Assembly: GCA_035294465.1 (NCBI GenBank)
Contig: DATGKW010000006.1
Location: 1 to 36,776, forward strand
Direction of reading: 5' to 3'
DNA length: 36,776 nt
Origin: Paraktedonobacter sp035294465
Lineage (GTDB): Bacteria > Chloroflexota > Ktedonobacteria > Ktedonobacterales > Ktedonobacteraceae
In this document: one piece after another, positions 22,133-29,716 of the stretch
How the letters are laid out: each line of letters opens with the position of its first letter
Numbering within the stretch: the stretch's first letter is position 1
Program-made: the position numbers and the translations under genes
Notes under the pieces: generated by a model
Seen by the model: only the letters and a program-made list of their open reading frames with translations
Databases searched by the model: none
What the model was told of the DNA's origin: nothing

Positions 22133-23212
22133 ATGAAGCAGAAGCTGACGATTCAGGATATCGCAAAGTTCGCGGGTGTCTCAAAAGCAACGGTTTCGCG
22201 TGTCTTAAATCACAAACCGACGGTAGATCCTGAGATCCGCGACCGAGTGATGCAGATCGTCAACGAACGTGGTTTTGTGCCCAGTATCACAGCCACTGTT
22301 CTGCGTGGAGGGCGCACACAACTGCTCGGTGTGCTCGCGCCTCCTTTAACTCACCCATATGTACCTGAGATCATGCTGGGAGTAGCGGAAGTCACCGATC
22401 GCTCCTCGTATGAAGTAGTGCTCTATACAATGAGTCCGGCGCGCAGGCATAGCGATGTGCTGGACCGCATTCTGGCGATGAAACTGAGCACAGGATTGCT
22501 GGCCATCATGCCCGGCCAGTTAGGCAGCCATCTGGATTATCTTTATAAGCAGGGTGTGCCAATCGTGACCATCGAAGACCAGGTAGCCCCTATGAACACA
22601 CCCTGGATTGGTATTGACAACAGGAGTAGCGCCTACGAGGCTACGCACTTTTTAATCAGTCTGGGGCACCGTCGCATCGGCCATATTTTAGGCCCGGCAG
22701 AGTATCTTTGCACCCGCGAGCGCTACGAAGGGTATTGTACCGCACTGCGCGAGGCAGGATTGGAGCCGGACCCCACGCTTCTCTGGCAGGGGGATTTCAC
22801 CACGGAAAGCGGCTGGGCTTGCGCCCATAAAATTTTTTCACTCCCACCAGAAGAACGCCCTACTGCAATCTTCGCGGCAAATGATCAGATGGCCTTTGGT
22901 GTAATCGATGTCGCCGCGGAATACGACGTCCATGTGCCTGACGATCTGGCCGTTATGGGCTTTGATGACATGCCCGTGGCCAAATTCGCCAGACCCGCCC
23001 TGACTACCATCCGGCAGCCTCACCGTGAAATCGGGCAGGCAGCTTGCGAGCTGCTTCTGTCCATGATCGACCCGAAGCATTACACATTCACGCGAGATTA
23101 TCGAACTTTCTCGGAGACCGAGGAAGGAGGCAGCAAGAAAATTCGGGTCTTGTTGCCCACGAAACTGATTGTGCGCGAATCATGTGGTGCGGCACAATCC
23201 GTTTCGCGCTAG
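22133..23212 (+). CDS. LacI-family transcriptional regulator
   Basis: 359 aa. The N-terminal helix-turn-helix and hinge are canonical: LTIQDIAKFAGVSKATVSRVLNHKPTVDPEIRDRV (residues 4-38). The periplasmic-binding-protein-like effector domain follows (LLGVLAPPLTHPYVPEIMLGVAE..., ATHFLISLGHRRIGHILG, PTAIFAANDQMAFGVIDVAAEYDVHVPDDLAVMGFDD, LTTIRQPHREIGQAACELL). ATG 22133 has GGAGG 7 nt upstream. Members bind sugars and control uptake and catabolic genes. It lies immediately upstream of the ABC transporter/GH1 operon and is probably its local regulator. About 20 residues inserted near the C-terminus (DPKHYTFTRDYRTFSETEEGG) before VLLPTKLIVRESC are longer than usual. Confidence 0.94.
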   Translation: MKQKLTIQDIAKFAGVSKATVSRVLNHKPTVDPEIRDRVMQIVNERGFVPSITATVLRGGRTQLLGVLAPPLTHPYVPEIMLGVAEVTDRSSYEVVLYTMSPARRHSDVLDRILAMKLSTGLLAIMPGQLGSHLDYLYKQGVPIVTIEDQVAPMNTPWIGIDNRSSAYEATHFLISLGHRRIGHILGPAEYLCTRERYEGYCTALREAGLEPDPTLLWQGDFTTESGWACAHKIFSLPPEERPTAIFAANDQMAFGVIDVAAEYDVHVPDDLAVMGFDDMPVAKFARPALTTIRQPHREIGQAACELLLSMIDPKHYTFTRDYRTFSETEEGGSKKIRVLLPTKLIVRESCGAAQSVSR

Positions 23213-23494
23213 GTCCAGTCATATATTCAGTATCCGAACACGCCGGCAGGCTTCCTGCCAGGTGTTAGGGAGTCGTATTGTCATGATGTATAGACCACAG
23301 AAAGGAGGAAAGATACAGACGTTCCGGGAAAAGGGAGAAAGATGAAGCGAAAGAAGCCTGTAAGGAGGGGACAAGGGGACGCCAGATCTATTTGTCCAGG
23401 AACGCTATCTACTCTCTCGACCCGCTGAAGTGGCCTGCGGGTTCAGAGCATAAGCGCTACTTACTCATATGCAAAACATTTCCCGGAAAGGCAG

Positions 23495-23514
23495 GCGGAA
23501 AAGAGGTTTTCCGC
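23495..23514 (+). promoter_or_regulatory. Dyad GCGGAAAA-N4-TTTTCCGC upstream of the ABC operon
   Basis: A perfect 8-bp inverted repeat with a 4-nt centre, about 80 nt before the solute-binding protein start. It could be an operator or a leader hairpin. It does not match the GAAATCGATTTC sites in front of the LacI-family gene. Confidence 0.4.
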
Positions 23515-23547
23515 ACAAGGAACGCATACGACGATGCAACCATTTTC

Positions 23548-23566
23548 GCGATCATTGTTTGATCGC
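23548..23566 (+). promoter_or_regulatory. Dyad GCGATCA-N5-TGATCGC upstream of the ABC operon
   Basis: A perfect 7-bp inverted repeat, 27 nt before the GTG start of the solute-binding protein gene and just before the Shine-Dalgarno GAGGAGG (23581-23587). It is a candidate operator or 5' leader hairpin. Confidence 0.4.
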
Positions 23567-23593
23567 AAACAATTTGACACGAGGAGGTATATA

Positions 23594-25333
23594 GTGGCTT
23601 TTCAATTGCATAAACCCATACGGGGGATGAGCCGCTTTTTCAAGACCGCGACCCTGTTGTGCGTGGCCGCGGTAATGGTAGTGTTCCTGGCCGCTTGTGG
23701 TGGGAGCGGCAGCGGTAACACCAGTTCTAGCAGGCCCCTGGTCGTTGTTACGGCCCCAGGGCAATACAACGTCGATTTCTTCAACCCGTTTAACAGCGCG
23801 AACCAGGGCAGTGACTGGGGCGCACAGGGTCTGCTCTACGAAGAACTCTACTTCACCAGCACGTTGGATGGCTCGACTCATCCCTGGCTGGCGACCAGCT
23901 ATCAATATTCGGACAATAACTCAGTGTTGACTTTCCATTTGCGCTCTGGCGTCAATTGGAATGACGGCAAGCCTCTCACGTCTGCCGATGTGGTCTACAC
24001 CTTCAATCTGATGAAGCAGTATCCTGATCTGGATCATAACGCGTTGTGGACCAACCTCATCAAGAGTGTGAGCGCTCCTGATGATAGCACCGTGGTCTTC
24101 ACGCTGCAGCATCCCGACAGCACGGCGCTGTTCTATATTGGTGACGGCGTCTTTATTGTGCCCCAGCATATCTGGTCCAACCTCATAGCTGGCGTCACTC
24201 CCGACAAATACCAGAATGACGACCATCCGGTCGGCACCGGTCCCTATGAGCTGTCCAGCTTCAACTCTGACCTGATCGTCTACACTGCCAATCCCCACTA
24301 CTGGGGTGGCGAGCCGGCCGTCAAGGAGATCGAGGTGCCAGCCGTCAAGGATAACACGACGGCGGTACAGGATATGGCAGCCGGTCAGTATGACTGGACC
24401 AGCACCGGATGGTCGGGCCAGTACTCGTCCATCTTCGAGGGCAAGAACCCCTCGGTCAACCATGTCTGGTTTGCAGCCAGCAACACGGTCATGCTCTACC
24501 TGAACCTGACCAAGGCCCCATTCAATAACCTGAACTTCCGCAAGGCGGTCAACGCAGCGATTGATCGCTCGCAGTTGCCGCAGGGCGTGGCGCAATATGC
24601 TCCGGTGGCCAATCCTACCGGCGTCAAGACCACCTTTGTCAGCAAGTGGGTTGCCCCGCAGTATCAGAATCTGCAGTACCCAAGCGGCCAGAACCTGGTC
24701 GATCAGTACATGAAGGCAGCCGGCTTCGTGAAGAATGGCAGCTACTATCAGTATGCCAACGGGCAGCCGTTCAGCATGTCGGTAGACGTGGTGAACGGTT
24801 GGAGCGACTGGGACCAGGACGTTCAGTTCATTGTGAATGACCTGAACAAGGCCGGAATCAAAGCCAGCGTCAACTCGGAGAGTGGTTATACTCCGTATTA
24901 CACCGCGATCTCAACCGGTCAGTACGACGCAGCTATTAGCTGGACGGACAACGGTCCTACGCCGTACTACGCCTACCATGATCTGCTGGAGAGCAGCCTG
25001 GCAGCAACCAAGACCTCGCCGGCGGGCGGCAGCAACTTTGAAAGTTGGGATGCAGCCACCAGTGGTGGACTCTCGAACCAGACCGACGCGCTGCTCAAGC
25101 AGTATACGTCGAGCACGGATCCGAATGTGCAGTTGCAGGCCATCGAAGGCATTGAGACGATCATGGTGAACGATCTGCCGGTGCTTCCGCTGACCGTCAA
25201 TCCCTACTGGGATGAGTATACGACGGCGCACTTCACCGGTTGGCCGGATGCGTCTAATCCCTATGCCCTGGGCGCCGACACCACGATGCCCGACGCGGCA
25301 TACGTTATCCTGCATCTGAAACCAGTTTCCTAG
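23594..25333 (+). CDS. ABC transporter solute-binding lipoprotein (SBP family 5, Opp/Dpp type)
   Basis: 579 aa. Start GTG 23594, with GAGGAGG 6 nt before, gives a basic n-region, a hydrophobic helix and the lipobox FLAAC with Cys35 to be lipidated (ACGGSGSG follows). The mature protein has the family-5 hallmarks GVNWNDGKPLTSADVVYTFNLMKQYP, HPVGTGPYELSSF, VMLYLNLTKAPFNNLNFRKAVNAAIDR. It captures the substrate outside the membrane and delivers it to the two permeases encoded downstream. Family 5 binds peptides, nickel or oligosaccharides. The LacI regulator and GH1 glucosidase in the locus point to an oligosaccharide. The frame opens 20 codons earlier (23534), but that ATG lacks a ribosome-binding site and would bury the signal peptide. 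Confidence 0.93.
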   Translation: MAFQLHKPIRGMSRFFKTATLLCVAAVMVVFLAACGGSGSGNTSSSRPLVVVTAPGQYNVDFFNPFNSANQGSDWGAQGLLYEELYFTSTLDGSTHPWLATSYQYSDNNSVLTFHLRSGVNWNDGKPLTSADVVYTFNLMKQYPDLDHNALWTNLIKSVSAPDDSTVVFTLQHPDSTALFYIGDGVFIVPQHIWSNLIAGVTPDKYQNDDHPVGTGPYELSSFNSDLIVYTANPHYWGGEPAVKEIEVPAVKDNTTAVQDMAAGQYDWTSTGWSGQYSSIFEGKNPSVNHVWFAASNTVMLYLNLTKAPFNNLNFRKAVNAAIDRSQLPQGVAQYAPVANPTGVKTTFVSKWVAPQYQNLQYPSGQNLVDQYMKAAGFVKNGSYYQYANGQPFSMSVDVVNGWSDWDQDVQFIVNDLNKAGIKASVNSESGYTPYYTAISTGQYDAAISWTDNGPTPYYAYHDLLESSLAATKTSPAGGSNFESWDAATSGGLSNQTDALLKQYTSSTDPNVQLQAIEGIETIMVNDLPVLPLTVNPYWDEYTTAHFTGWPDASNPYALGADTTMPDAAYVILHLKPVS

Positions 25334-25358
25334 TTCGTAGCGCGTTTTTCTGATGAAA

Positions 25359-25394
25359 TTTTGCCAGCTTCCTGCGTGCAGGAAGCTGGCAAAA
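25359..25394 (+). terminator. Strong hairpin between solute-binding protein and permease genes
   Basis: TTTTGCCAGCTTCCTGC (25359-25375) and GCAGGAAGCTGGCAAAA (25378-25394) form a perfect 17-bp stem with a 2-nt centre. Its place inside the operon fits a partial terminator or mRNA-stabilising hairpin that keeps binding-protein levels above permease levels. Confidence 0.75.
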
Positions 25395-25511
25395 CAAGAG
25401 CGGGGCATGTACCATCCCTGCGCAGGCATCCTAACTAAGGGTCTACGCCACTGAATCAAGTACCTGGTAGAATGCCTCTTTAATACCTACTTCAAAGGAG
25501 ATTAGACAATC

Positions 25512-26510
25512 ATGCGCTACTTCTTGAGACGTATAGGCTTCTACCTGGTAGCGCTGTGGGCCGCGATCACAGTGAGTTTCGTTCTCCCACGCCTGATGCC
25601 GGGCAATCCCGCCCTGGCGTACCTGGCGAAAATGCAGGGAAATCATTTAAATCCCACGCAATACCAGGCACTCCTCAAGGAGTTCGGGGTTAGCACAAAC
25701 GTACCTATCTGGACGCAATACTTCAATTACCTGGGCGCTCTGCTGCGCGGTCAGTTTGGCATCTCAAGTTCGATCTATCCTACGCCGGTCGCAACTATTC
25801 TGGCCGAGAGCATTCCCTGGACCATTGGTCTGGTAGGGGCTGCAGTCACCATCAGCTTTATCATTGGCACACTGGGCGGGATGATTATCGCCTGGCGACG
25901 CGGCTCCTGGTATGATACCGCTGTGCCGCCCATCCTGACCTTTCTCTCTGCCGTTCCCTACTTCTGGATGGCACTGGCGGTAGTCTACATCTTTGGCTTC
26001 AGCCTGGGCTGGTTTCCACCGGAGAGAGGGTATGATATCTTCCAGTTCCCCACAGGGCCTTCCTGGAGCTTCGACTTTATTGGCAGTGTTATTCAGCACG
26101 CTATTCTCCCTGTCTTCACGCTCGTTATTGGTTCGCTGGCCGGCTGGGTTCTCCTCATGCGCAATAGTATGCTCACTACACTTTCAGAAGATTATGTTCT
26201 GATGGCAAAGGCGAAAGGGCTACCCGAAAGACAAACAATGTTCAGTTATGCAGCTCGCAATGCAATTTTGCCCAGCGTGACCAGTTTCTCTATCTCATTG
26301 GGTCTGGTGGTCAGCGGTTCTTTGCTGACAGAAATCGTCTTTAACTACCCTGGTATTGGTTTCGCACTCTATAACGCTGTGCAGGGTGACGATTATCCCT
26401 TGATGGAGGGCTGTTTCCTGATCCTCGCTCTCACGGTGATCACGGCAAATTTTCTATCCGAGCTGGTCTACGTCTTTCTTGATCCACGTGTGCGGTTAGG
26501 GAGGAACTAA
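25512..26510 (+). CDS. ABC transporter permease, DppB/OppB type
   Basis: A 332-aa membrane protein with six predicted helices. An N-terminal signal-anchor-like helix (MRYFLRRIGFYLVALWAAITVSFVLPRLMPGNPA) is typical of OppB/DppB. The permease EAA loop is EDYVLMAKAKGLPERQTMFSYAARNAILPSVTSFSI, followed by GSLLTEIVFNYPGIGFALYNAVQGDDYPLMEG. It forms the channel heterodimer with the next gene product. AAAGGAG lies about 13 nt upstream with a nearer GGAGATTAG, so translation should be ordinary. It is four nucleotides from the second permease gene. Confidence 0.95.
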   Translation: MRYFLRRIGFYLVALWAAITVSFVLPRLMPGNPALAYLAKMQGNHLNPTQYQALLKEFGVSTNVPIWTQYFNYLGALLRGQFGISSSIYPTPVATILAESIPWTIGLVGAAVTISFIIGTLGGMIIAWRRGSWYDTAVPPILTFLSAVPYFWMALAVVYIFGFSLGWFPPERGYDIFQFPTGPSWSFDFIGSVIQHAILPVFTLVIGSLAGWVLLMRNSMLTTLSEDYVLMAKAKGLPERQTMFSYAARNAILPSVTSFSISLGLVVSGSLLTEIVFNYPGIGFALYNAVQGDDYPLMEGCFLILALTVITANFLSELVYVFLDPRVRLGRN

Positions 26511-26513
26511 ACG

Positions 26514-27479
26514 ATGCAAATCACCAATGTAACGAATCAGGAGCTTGATACTTCTGCTATCGCGAGTAAGGCCCAGGGACGTGGGAATGCTGTTCTGCGA
26601 ATCATTACGTCTAACCCTAAAATCGCTGTCGGCCTGGCTATTGTCGCCCTGTTCGTGCTGCTGGCAGTGGCAGCGCCACTGCTGACGCCTTACGATCCCA
26701 ACGCGACCGTTGTGCGCGGTTCGCTGCCTCCATCACCGGCGCACATTCTGGGCACGAGCAGCCTGGGCCAGGATATGTTTGCCCAGATCCTCTATGGAGC
26801 GCGCGTCTCTATAGCCGCTGGTTTCGCTGCGGCAGCTGGTTCGACTATCTTGCAAGTGATTTTTGGCCTGACCGCAGCCTACTTTGGCGGCCTCATTGAC
26901 GAATTGATCAATCTGCTGATTAACGTGTTCCTGGCGCTGCCTGGCCTGCCCCTCGCTATTGTCATCTCGGCTCTGGCCAGTGTCAACAACGCCGCAGGAA
27001 AAAATGAGGTGACAATTACGCTGGTCGTGCTTTTCACATCCTGGGCCTATGGAGCGCGCGTCTTACGTTCACAAACGCTTTCGTTGAAAGAGCGCGAATT
27101 TGTGGCGGCTGCCCGTGCTACCGGTGAAACATCTTTTCGTCTGGTTTTTGCCGAGATTCTGCCGAATGAGATAGCACTGGTGACATCTACTTTTATCACC
27201 ACGTTTGTCTACGCGGTGGGCGCAGAGGTTGCCCTGGAATTTCTCGGGCTTGGGAATACGTCTCAGACCACATGGGGCAATATCCTGTTCTGGGCGCAGA
27301 ATAGCTCAGCATTGATTGTTGGCCAGTGGTGGCAGTTCGTCCCGGCGGGCCTGTGCGTGGCTATTCTCTGCGCAAGTTTGACGTTCATTAACTTCGGTAT
27401 TGATGAGATTGCTAACCCACAATTACGCCGTGAGAAGCGGCCCAAAATGCTTAAACAGAGGAAGGAAGCGGTGGCCTGA
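26514..27479 (+). CDS. ABC transporter permease, DppC/OppC type
   Basis: 321 aa. A cytoplasmic N-terminal segment, then helix 1 (IAVGLAIVALFVLLAVAAPLLTPYDPN), the OppC-type LGTSSLGQDMFAQILYGARVS motif, and the EAA loop KEREFVAAARATGETSFRLVFAEILPNEIALV. Its C-terminus is unusually basic (RREKRPKMLKQRKEAVA). It pairs with the preceding permease. The start follows the previous stop by 3 nt, with GGGAGGAA about 8 nt upstream. The stop overlaps the next ATG by one base (TGATG), indicating coupled translation. Confidence 0.95.
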   Translation: MQITNVTNQELDTSAIASKAQGRGNAVLRIITSNPKIAVGLAIVALFVLLAVAAPLLTPYDPNATVVRGSLPPSPAHILGTSSLGQDMFAQILYGARVSIAAGFAAAAGSTILQVIFGLTAAYFGGLIDELINLLINVFLALPGLPLAIVISALASVNNAAGKNEVTITLVVLFTSWAYGARVLRSQTLSLKEREFVAAARATGETSFRLVFAEILPNEIALVTSTFITTFVYAVGAEVALEFLGLGNTSQTTWGNILFWAQNSSALIVGQWWQFVPAGLCVAILCASLTFINFGIDEIANPQLRREKRPKMLKQRKEAVA

Positions 27480-28618
27480 TGACACAGTTTGCAGCATCTG
27501 ACCGGCAAAGTGTGTTGCTTGATGTTCAGCACGCGAGCGTGGTCTACGACAGCGCCGGTGGCGAGGTCTACGCGGTCAACGATGTCAGTTTTACGCTCAG
27601 GCGCGGCGAGATTCTTGGTCTGGCGGGTGAGAGCGGCAGCGGCAAGTCGACCCTGGCCTATGCCATTGCCCGCCTCTTGCGGCCACCTGCGCGCGTTACC
27701 GGCGGCCGCATTCTCTACTACCCACGTCCACGAGGGAGGGAGGCTGAAGGTCTCTCTCCGAGTGGGAGTAGTGCGGGCATGTTTGTTGGCGGCGAAAGTA
27801 TAGATGTACTCGCTCTGGATAGGAAGGAACTGCGCGCCTTCCGCTGGAGCGAGCTGGCGATGGTTTTCCAGAGTGCGATGAATGCGCTTAATCCGGTTGC
27901 GACGATTGAAGCGCAGATTGCCGATGTTCTGCGTGTCCATCGCCCACAAATGAGCAAGGACCAGCGTCGCGCGCGCGCCATTGAGCTGCTCAAGCTGGTT
28001 GGCATCGCGCCCGAACGCCTCAAGAGTTATCCACATGAACTGAGCGGTGGCATGCGCCAGCGAGCGGTAATCGCTATTGCCCTGGCGTTATCGCCTGAGA
28101 TCATTATCATGGATGAGCCGACAACCGCACTTGATGTTGTGATCCAGCGCGATATTCTGACCGAGGTAATGCGTCTGCGCCAGCAACTGGGCTTCGCAGT
28201 AATCTTTATCACGCACGATCTTTCGCTGCTGCTAGAGGTTGCGGATGAGGTGATCATCATGTATGCCGGACGAATAGTCGAGAAGGCATCACGCGAAGCT
28301 CTCTACCGTCTGCCATTGCATCCATATACCAACGGGCTGCTGCACTCGTTTCCCACGCTTGATGGGCCGCTGGTGCGCATGAGCGGCATACCAGGCACGC
28401 CGCCGGATCTACGTGAGTTGCCGCCCGGCTGTGTCTTCGCGCCGCGCTGCGGGCAGGCGTGGGATCTCTGCTTTAGAGCGCGTCCCGCGTTGGGTAATCC
28501 TCCTGGTGGCAAGGATATCGACGAACGACTTGTGGCCTGCCATCTCTATGACAGCCAGCAAGGATACAGGTCGCCCAGGCCAGAAACGGCATTACGTGGA
28601 CAGGGAGATGAAGTATGA
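27479..28618 (+). CDS. ABC transporter ATP-binding protein, DppD/OppD type
   Basis: A 379-aa ATPase with Walker A GESGSGKSTLA (about 50-60), Q-loop VFQSAMNALNPV, signature LSGGMRQRAVIA, Walker B IIIMDEPTTALD and H-loop FITHDLS. The C-terminal oligopeptide-transporter domain contains the LPPGCVFAPRCGQAWDLC cysteine motif. It energises the transporter as a heterodimer with the next gene product. Odd: about 20 extra residues (around 81-103, Arg/Gly/Ser-rich, PRPRGREAEGLSPSGSSAG) interrupt the first beta-sheet region between GGRILYY and IDVLALDRKEL, where relatives have a short turn. They look like an in-frame insertion. Confidence 0.94.
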   Translation: MTQFAASDRQSVLLDVQHASVVYDSAGGEVYAVNDVSFTLRRGEILGLAGESGSGKSTLAYAIARLLRPPARVTGGRILYYPRPRGREAEGLSPSGSSAGMFVGGESIDVLALDRKELRAFRWSELAMVFQSAMNALNPVATIEAQIADVLRVHRPQMSKDQRRARAIELLKLVGIAPERLKSYPHELSGGMRQRAVIAIALALSPEIIIMDEPTTALDVVIQRDILTEVMRLRQQLGFAVIFITHDLSLLLEVADEVIIMYAGRIVEKASREALYRLPLHPYTNGLLHSFPTLDGPLVRMSGIPGTPPDLRELPPGCVFAPRCGQAWDLCFRARPALGNPPGGKDIDERLVACHLYDSQQGYRSPRPETALRGQGDEV

Positions 28619-29661
28619 ATAGACAGGAGATTTTCATATTGAATGCTGCAAGGATGGATCAACCGGTGTTGATCGCCAGCCATTTGCGTAAAGACTTTCC
28701 TTTGCGTCAGGTCACTCTCAGTGGATCGAGAAGGGTCGTCCAGGCTGTAGAAGATGCCTCGCTGGCTCTCTACGCCGGCCGGGCTACGGCCCTGGTGGGG
28801 GAGAGCGGCAGTGGTAAAACCACGGTCGCGCGGATGCTGGCAGGCATGTATGTGCCAACGCGAGGCGAGATCATGTTCGAGGAGAGGCCAGTTAAGCTTC
28901 GTCACGGGCATGAGAAGAGCTACCTGCGCAAAGTTCAGTACATTTTTCAGGACCCTTTCTCATCGCTCAACCCGGTGCATAGTATTCGCTATCACCTCAG
29001 CAGGCCGTTGCGGGTACATGGACACGCGCACAGCAAGCGCGAGGTCGAAGAACAATCCCTGGCATTGCTGGAGAAAGTCAGCCTGACGCCCGCCCGGCAG
29101 TTCCTGGATAAATATCCGCACCAGTTGAGCGGAGGTCAGCGCCAACGCGTGTCAATTGCGCGCGCCCTGGCGGTCCAGCCGACGGTTCTGCTGGCCGACG
29201 AGCCGGTCTCTATGCTGGATGTCTCAATTCGGCTGGATATGCTCAATTTACTGCTCAAGCTAAAAGAAGAGGAGGGGCTGGCTTTTCTCTTTATTACTCA
29301 CGATATCGCCAGCGCGCGCTATTTCGCTGAAGAGACGCAGGTAATGTATGCCGGACAAATGGTAGAGGGCGGGCCATCGGACGAAGTAATTCGCCGTCCA
29401 AAACATCCCTACACCCGTCTGTTGCGCTCGGCTGCACCCGACCCGGACCGCATGGCGCGGGTGGGCGAACACGGCTCAACCATGGCTACTCCTGAGCGAG
29501 GCGAGCCGCCTAGCCTGATCAACCCGCCATCCGGCTGTCGTTTCCACCTGCGCTGTCCACATGCTATGGAGGTTTGCCGTCAGAAATTTCCGACACGCAC
29601 CGATTTTGGCGGCGGCCACTGGGCCCACTGTTTTCTCTACGATCAGAGAGGAAACAACTAA
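28615..29661 (+). CDS. ABC transporter ATP-binding protein, DppF/OppF type
   Basis: A 348-aa ATPase: Walker A GESGSGKTTVA, Q-loop IFQDPFSSLNPVHS, signature LSGGQRQRVSIA, Walker B VLLADEPVSMLD, H-loop FITHDIA, and the C-terminal domain with PPSGCRFHLRCPHAMEVC. It overlaps the previous gene by ATGA. In Walker B the usual Thr-Ser-Ala is VSM, which is common in OppF-like proteins. It is partner of the DppD-like subunit. Operon position and spacing imply one polycistronic mRNA from the binding protein to this gene. Confidence 0.95.
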   Translation: MNRQEIFILNAARMDQPVLIASHLRKDFPLRQVTLSGSRRVVQAVEDASLALYAGRATALVGESGSGKTTVARMLAGMYVPTRGEIMFEERPVKLRHGHEKSYLRKVQYIFQDPFSSLNPVHSIRYHLSRPLRVHGHAHSKREVEEQSLALLEKVSLTPARQFLDKYPHQLSGGQRQRVSIARALAVQPTVLLADEPVSMLDVSIRLDMLNLLLKLKEEEGLAFLFITHDIASARYFAEETQVMYAGQMVEGGPSDEVIRRPKHPYTRLLRSAAPDPDRMARVGEHGSTMATPERGEPPSLINPPSGCRFHLRCPHAMEVCRQKFPTRTDFGGGHWAHCFLYDQRGNN

Positions 29662-29716
29662 TACTTTTGCCAACAAGAGACACCGTAGAGGTGCCTTGTA
29701 ATAATAAGGAGGCTTA

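Larger units (their letters stand above)
23213..23593. other. 381-nt leader region before the solute-binding protein gene
   Basis: No supportable protein gene. It holds a small GGCAGG-CTT-CCTGCC hairpin (23245-23259) after the lacI gene, several purine-rich Shine-Dalgarno-like runs, and two dyads close to the transporter operon (23495-23514 and 23548-23566). A 29-codon frame from ATG 23342 (preceded by GGGAG) exists but has no support as a gene. Confidence 0.5.

Noticed and set aside
23342..23431. Possible 29-codon leader peptide before the transporter operon
   Set aside because: It has a GGGAG nearby but no attenuator-like codon run and no evidence beyond an open frame.
28026..28034. TTATCCACA, a perfect DnaA box
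   Set aside because: A single copy inside the DppD-type ATPase gene where it encodes conserved residues (SYPHELSGG). No cluster, so not an origin.
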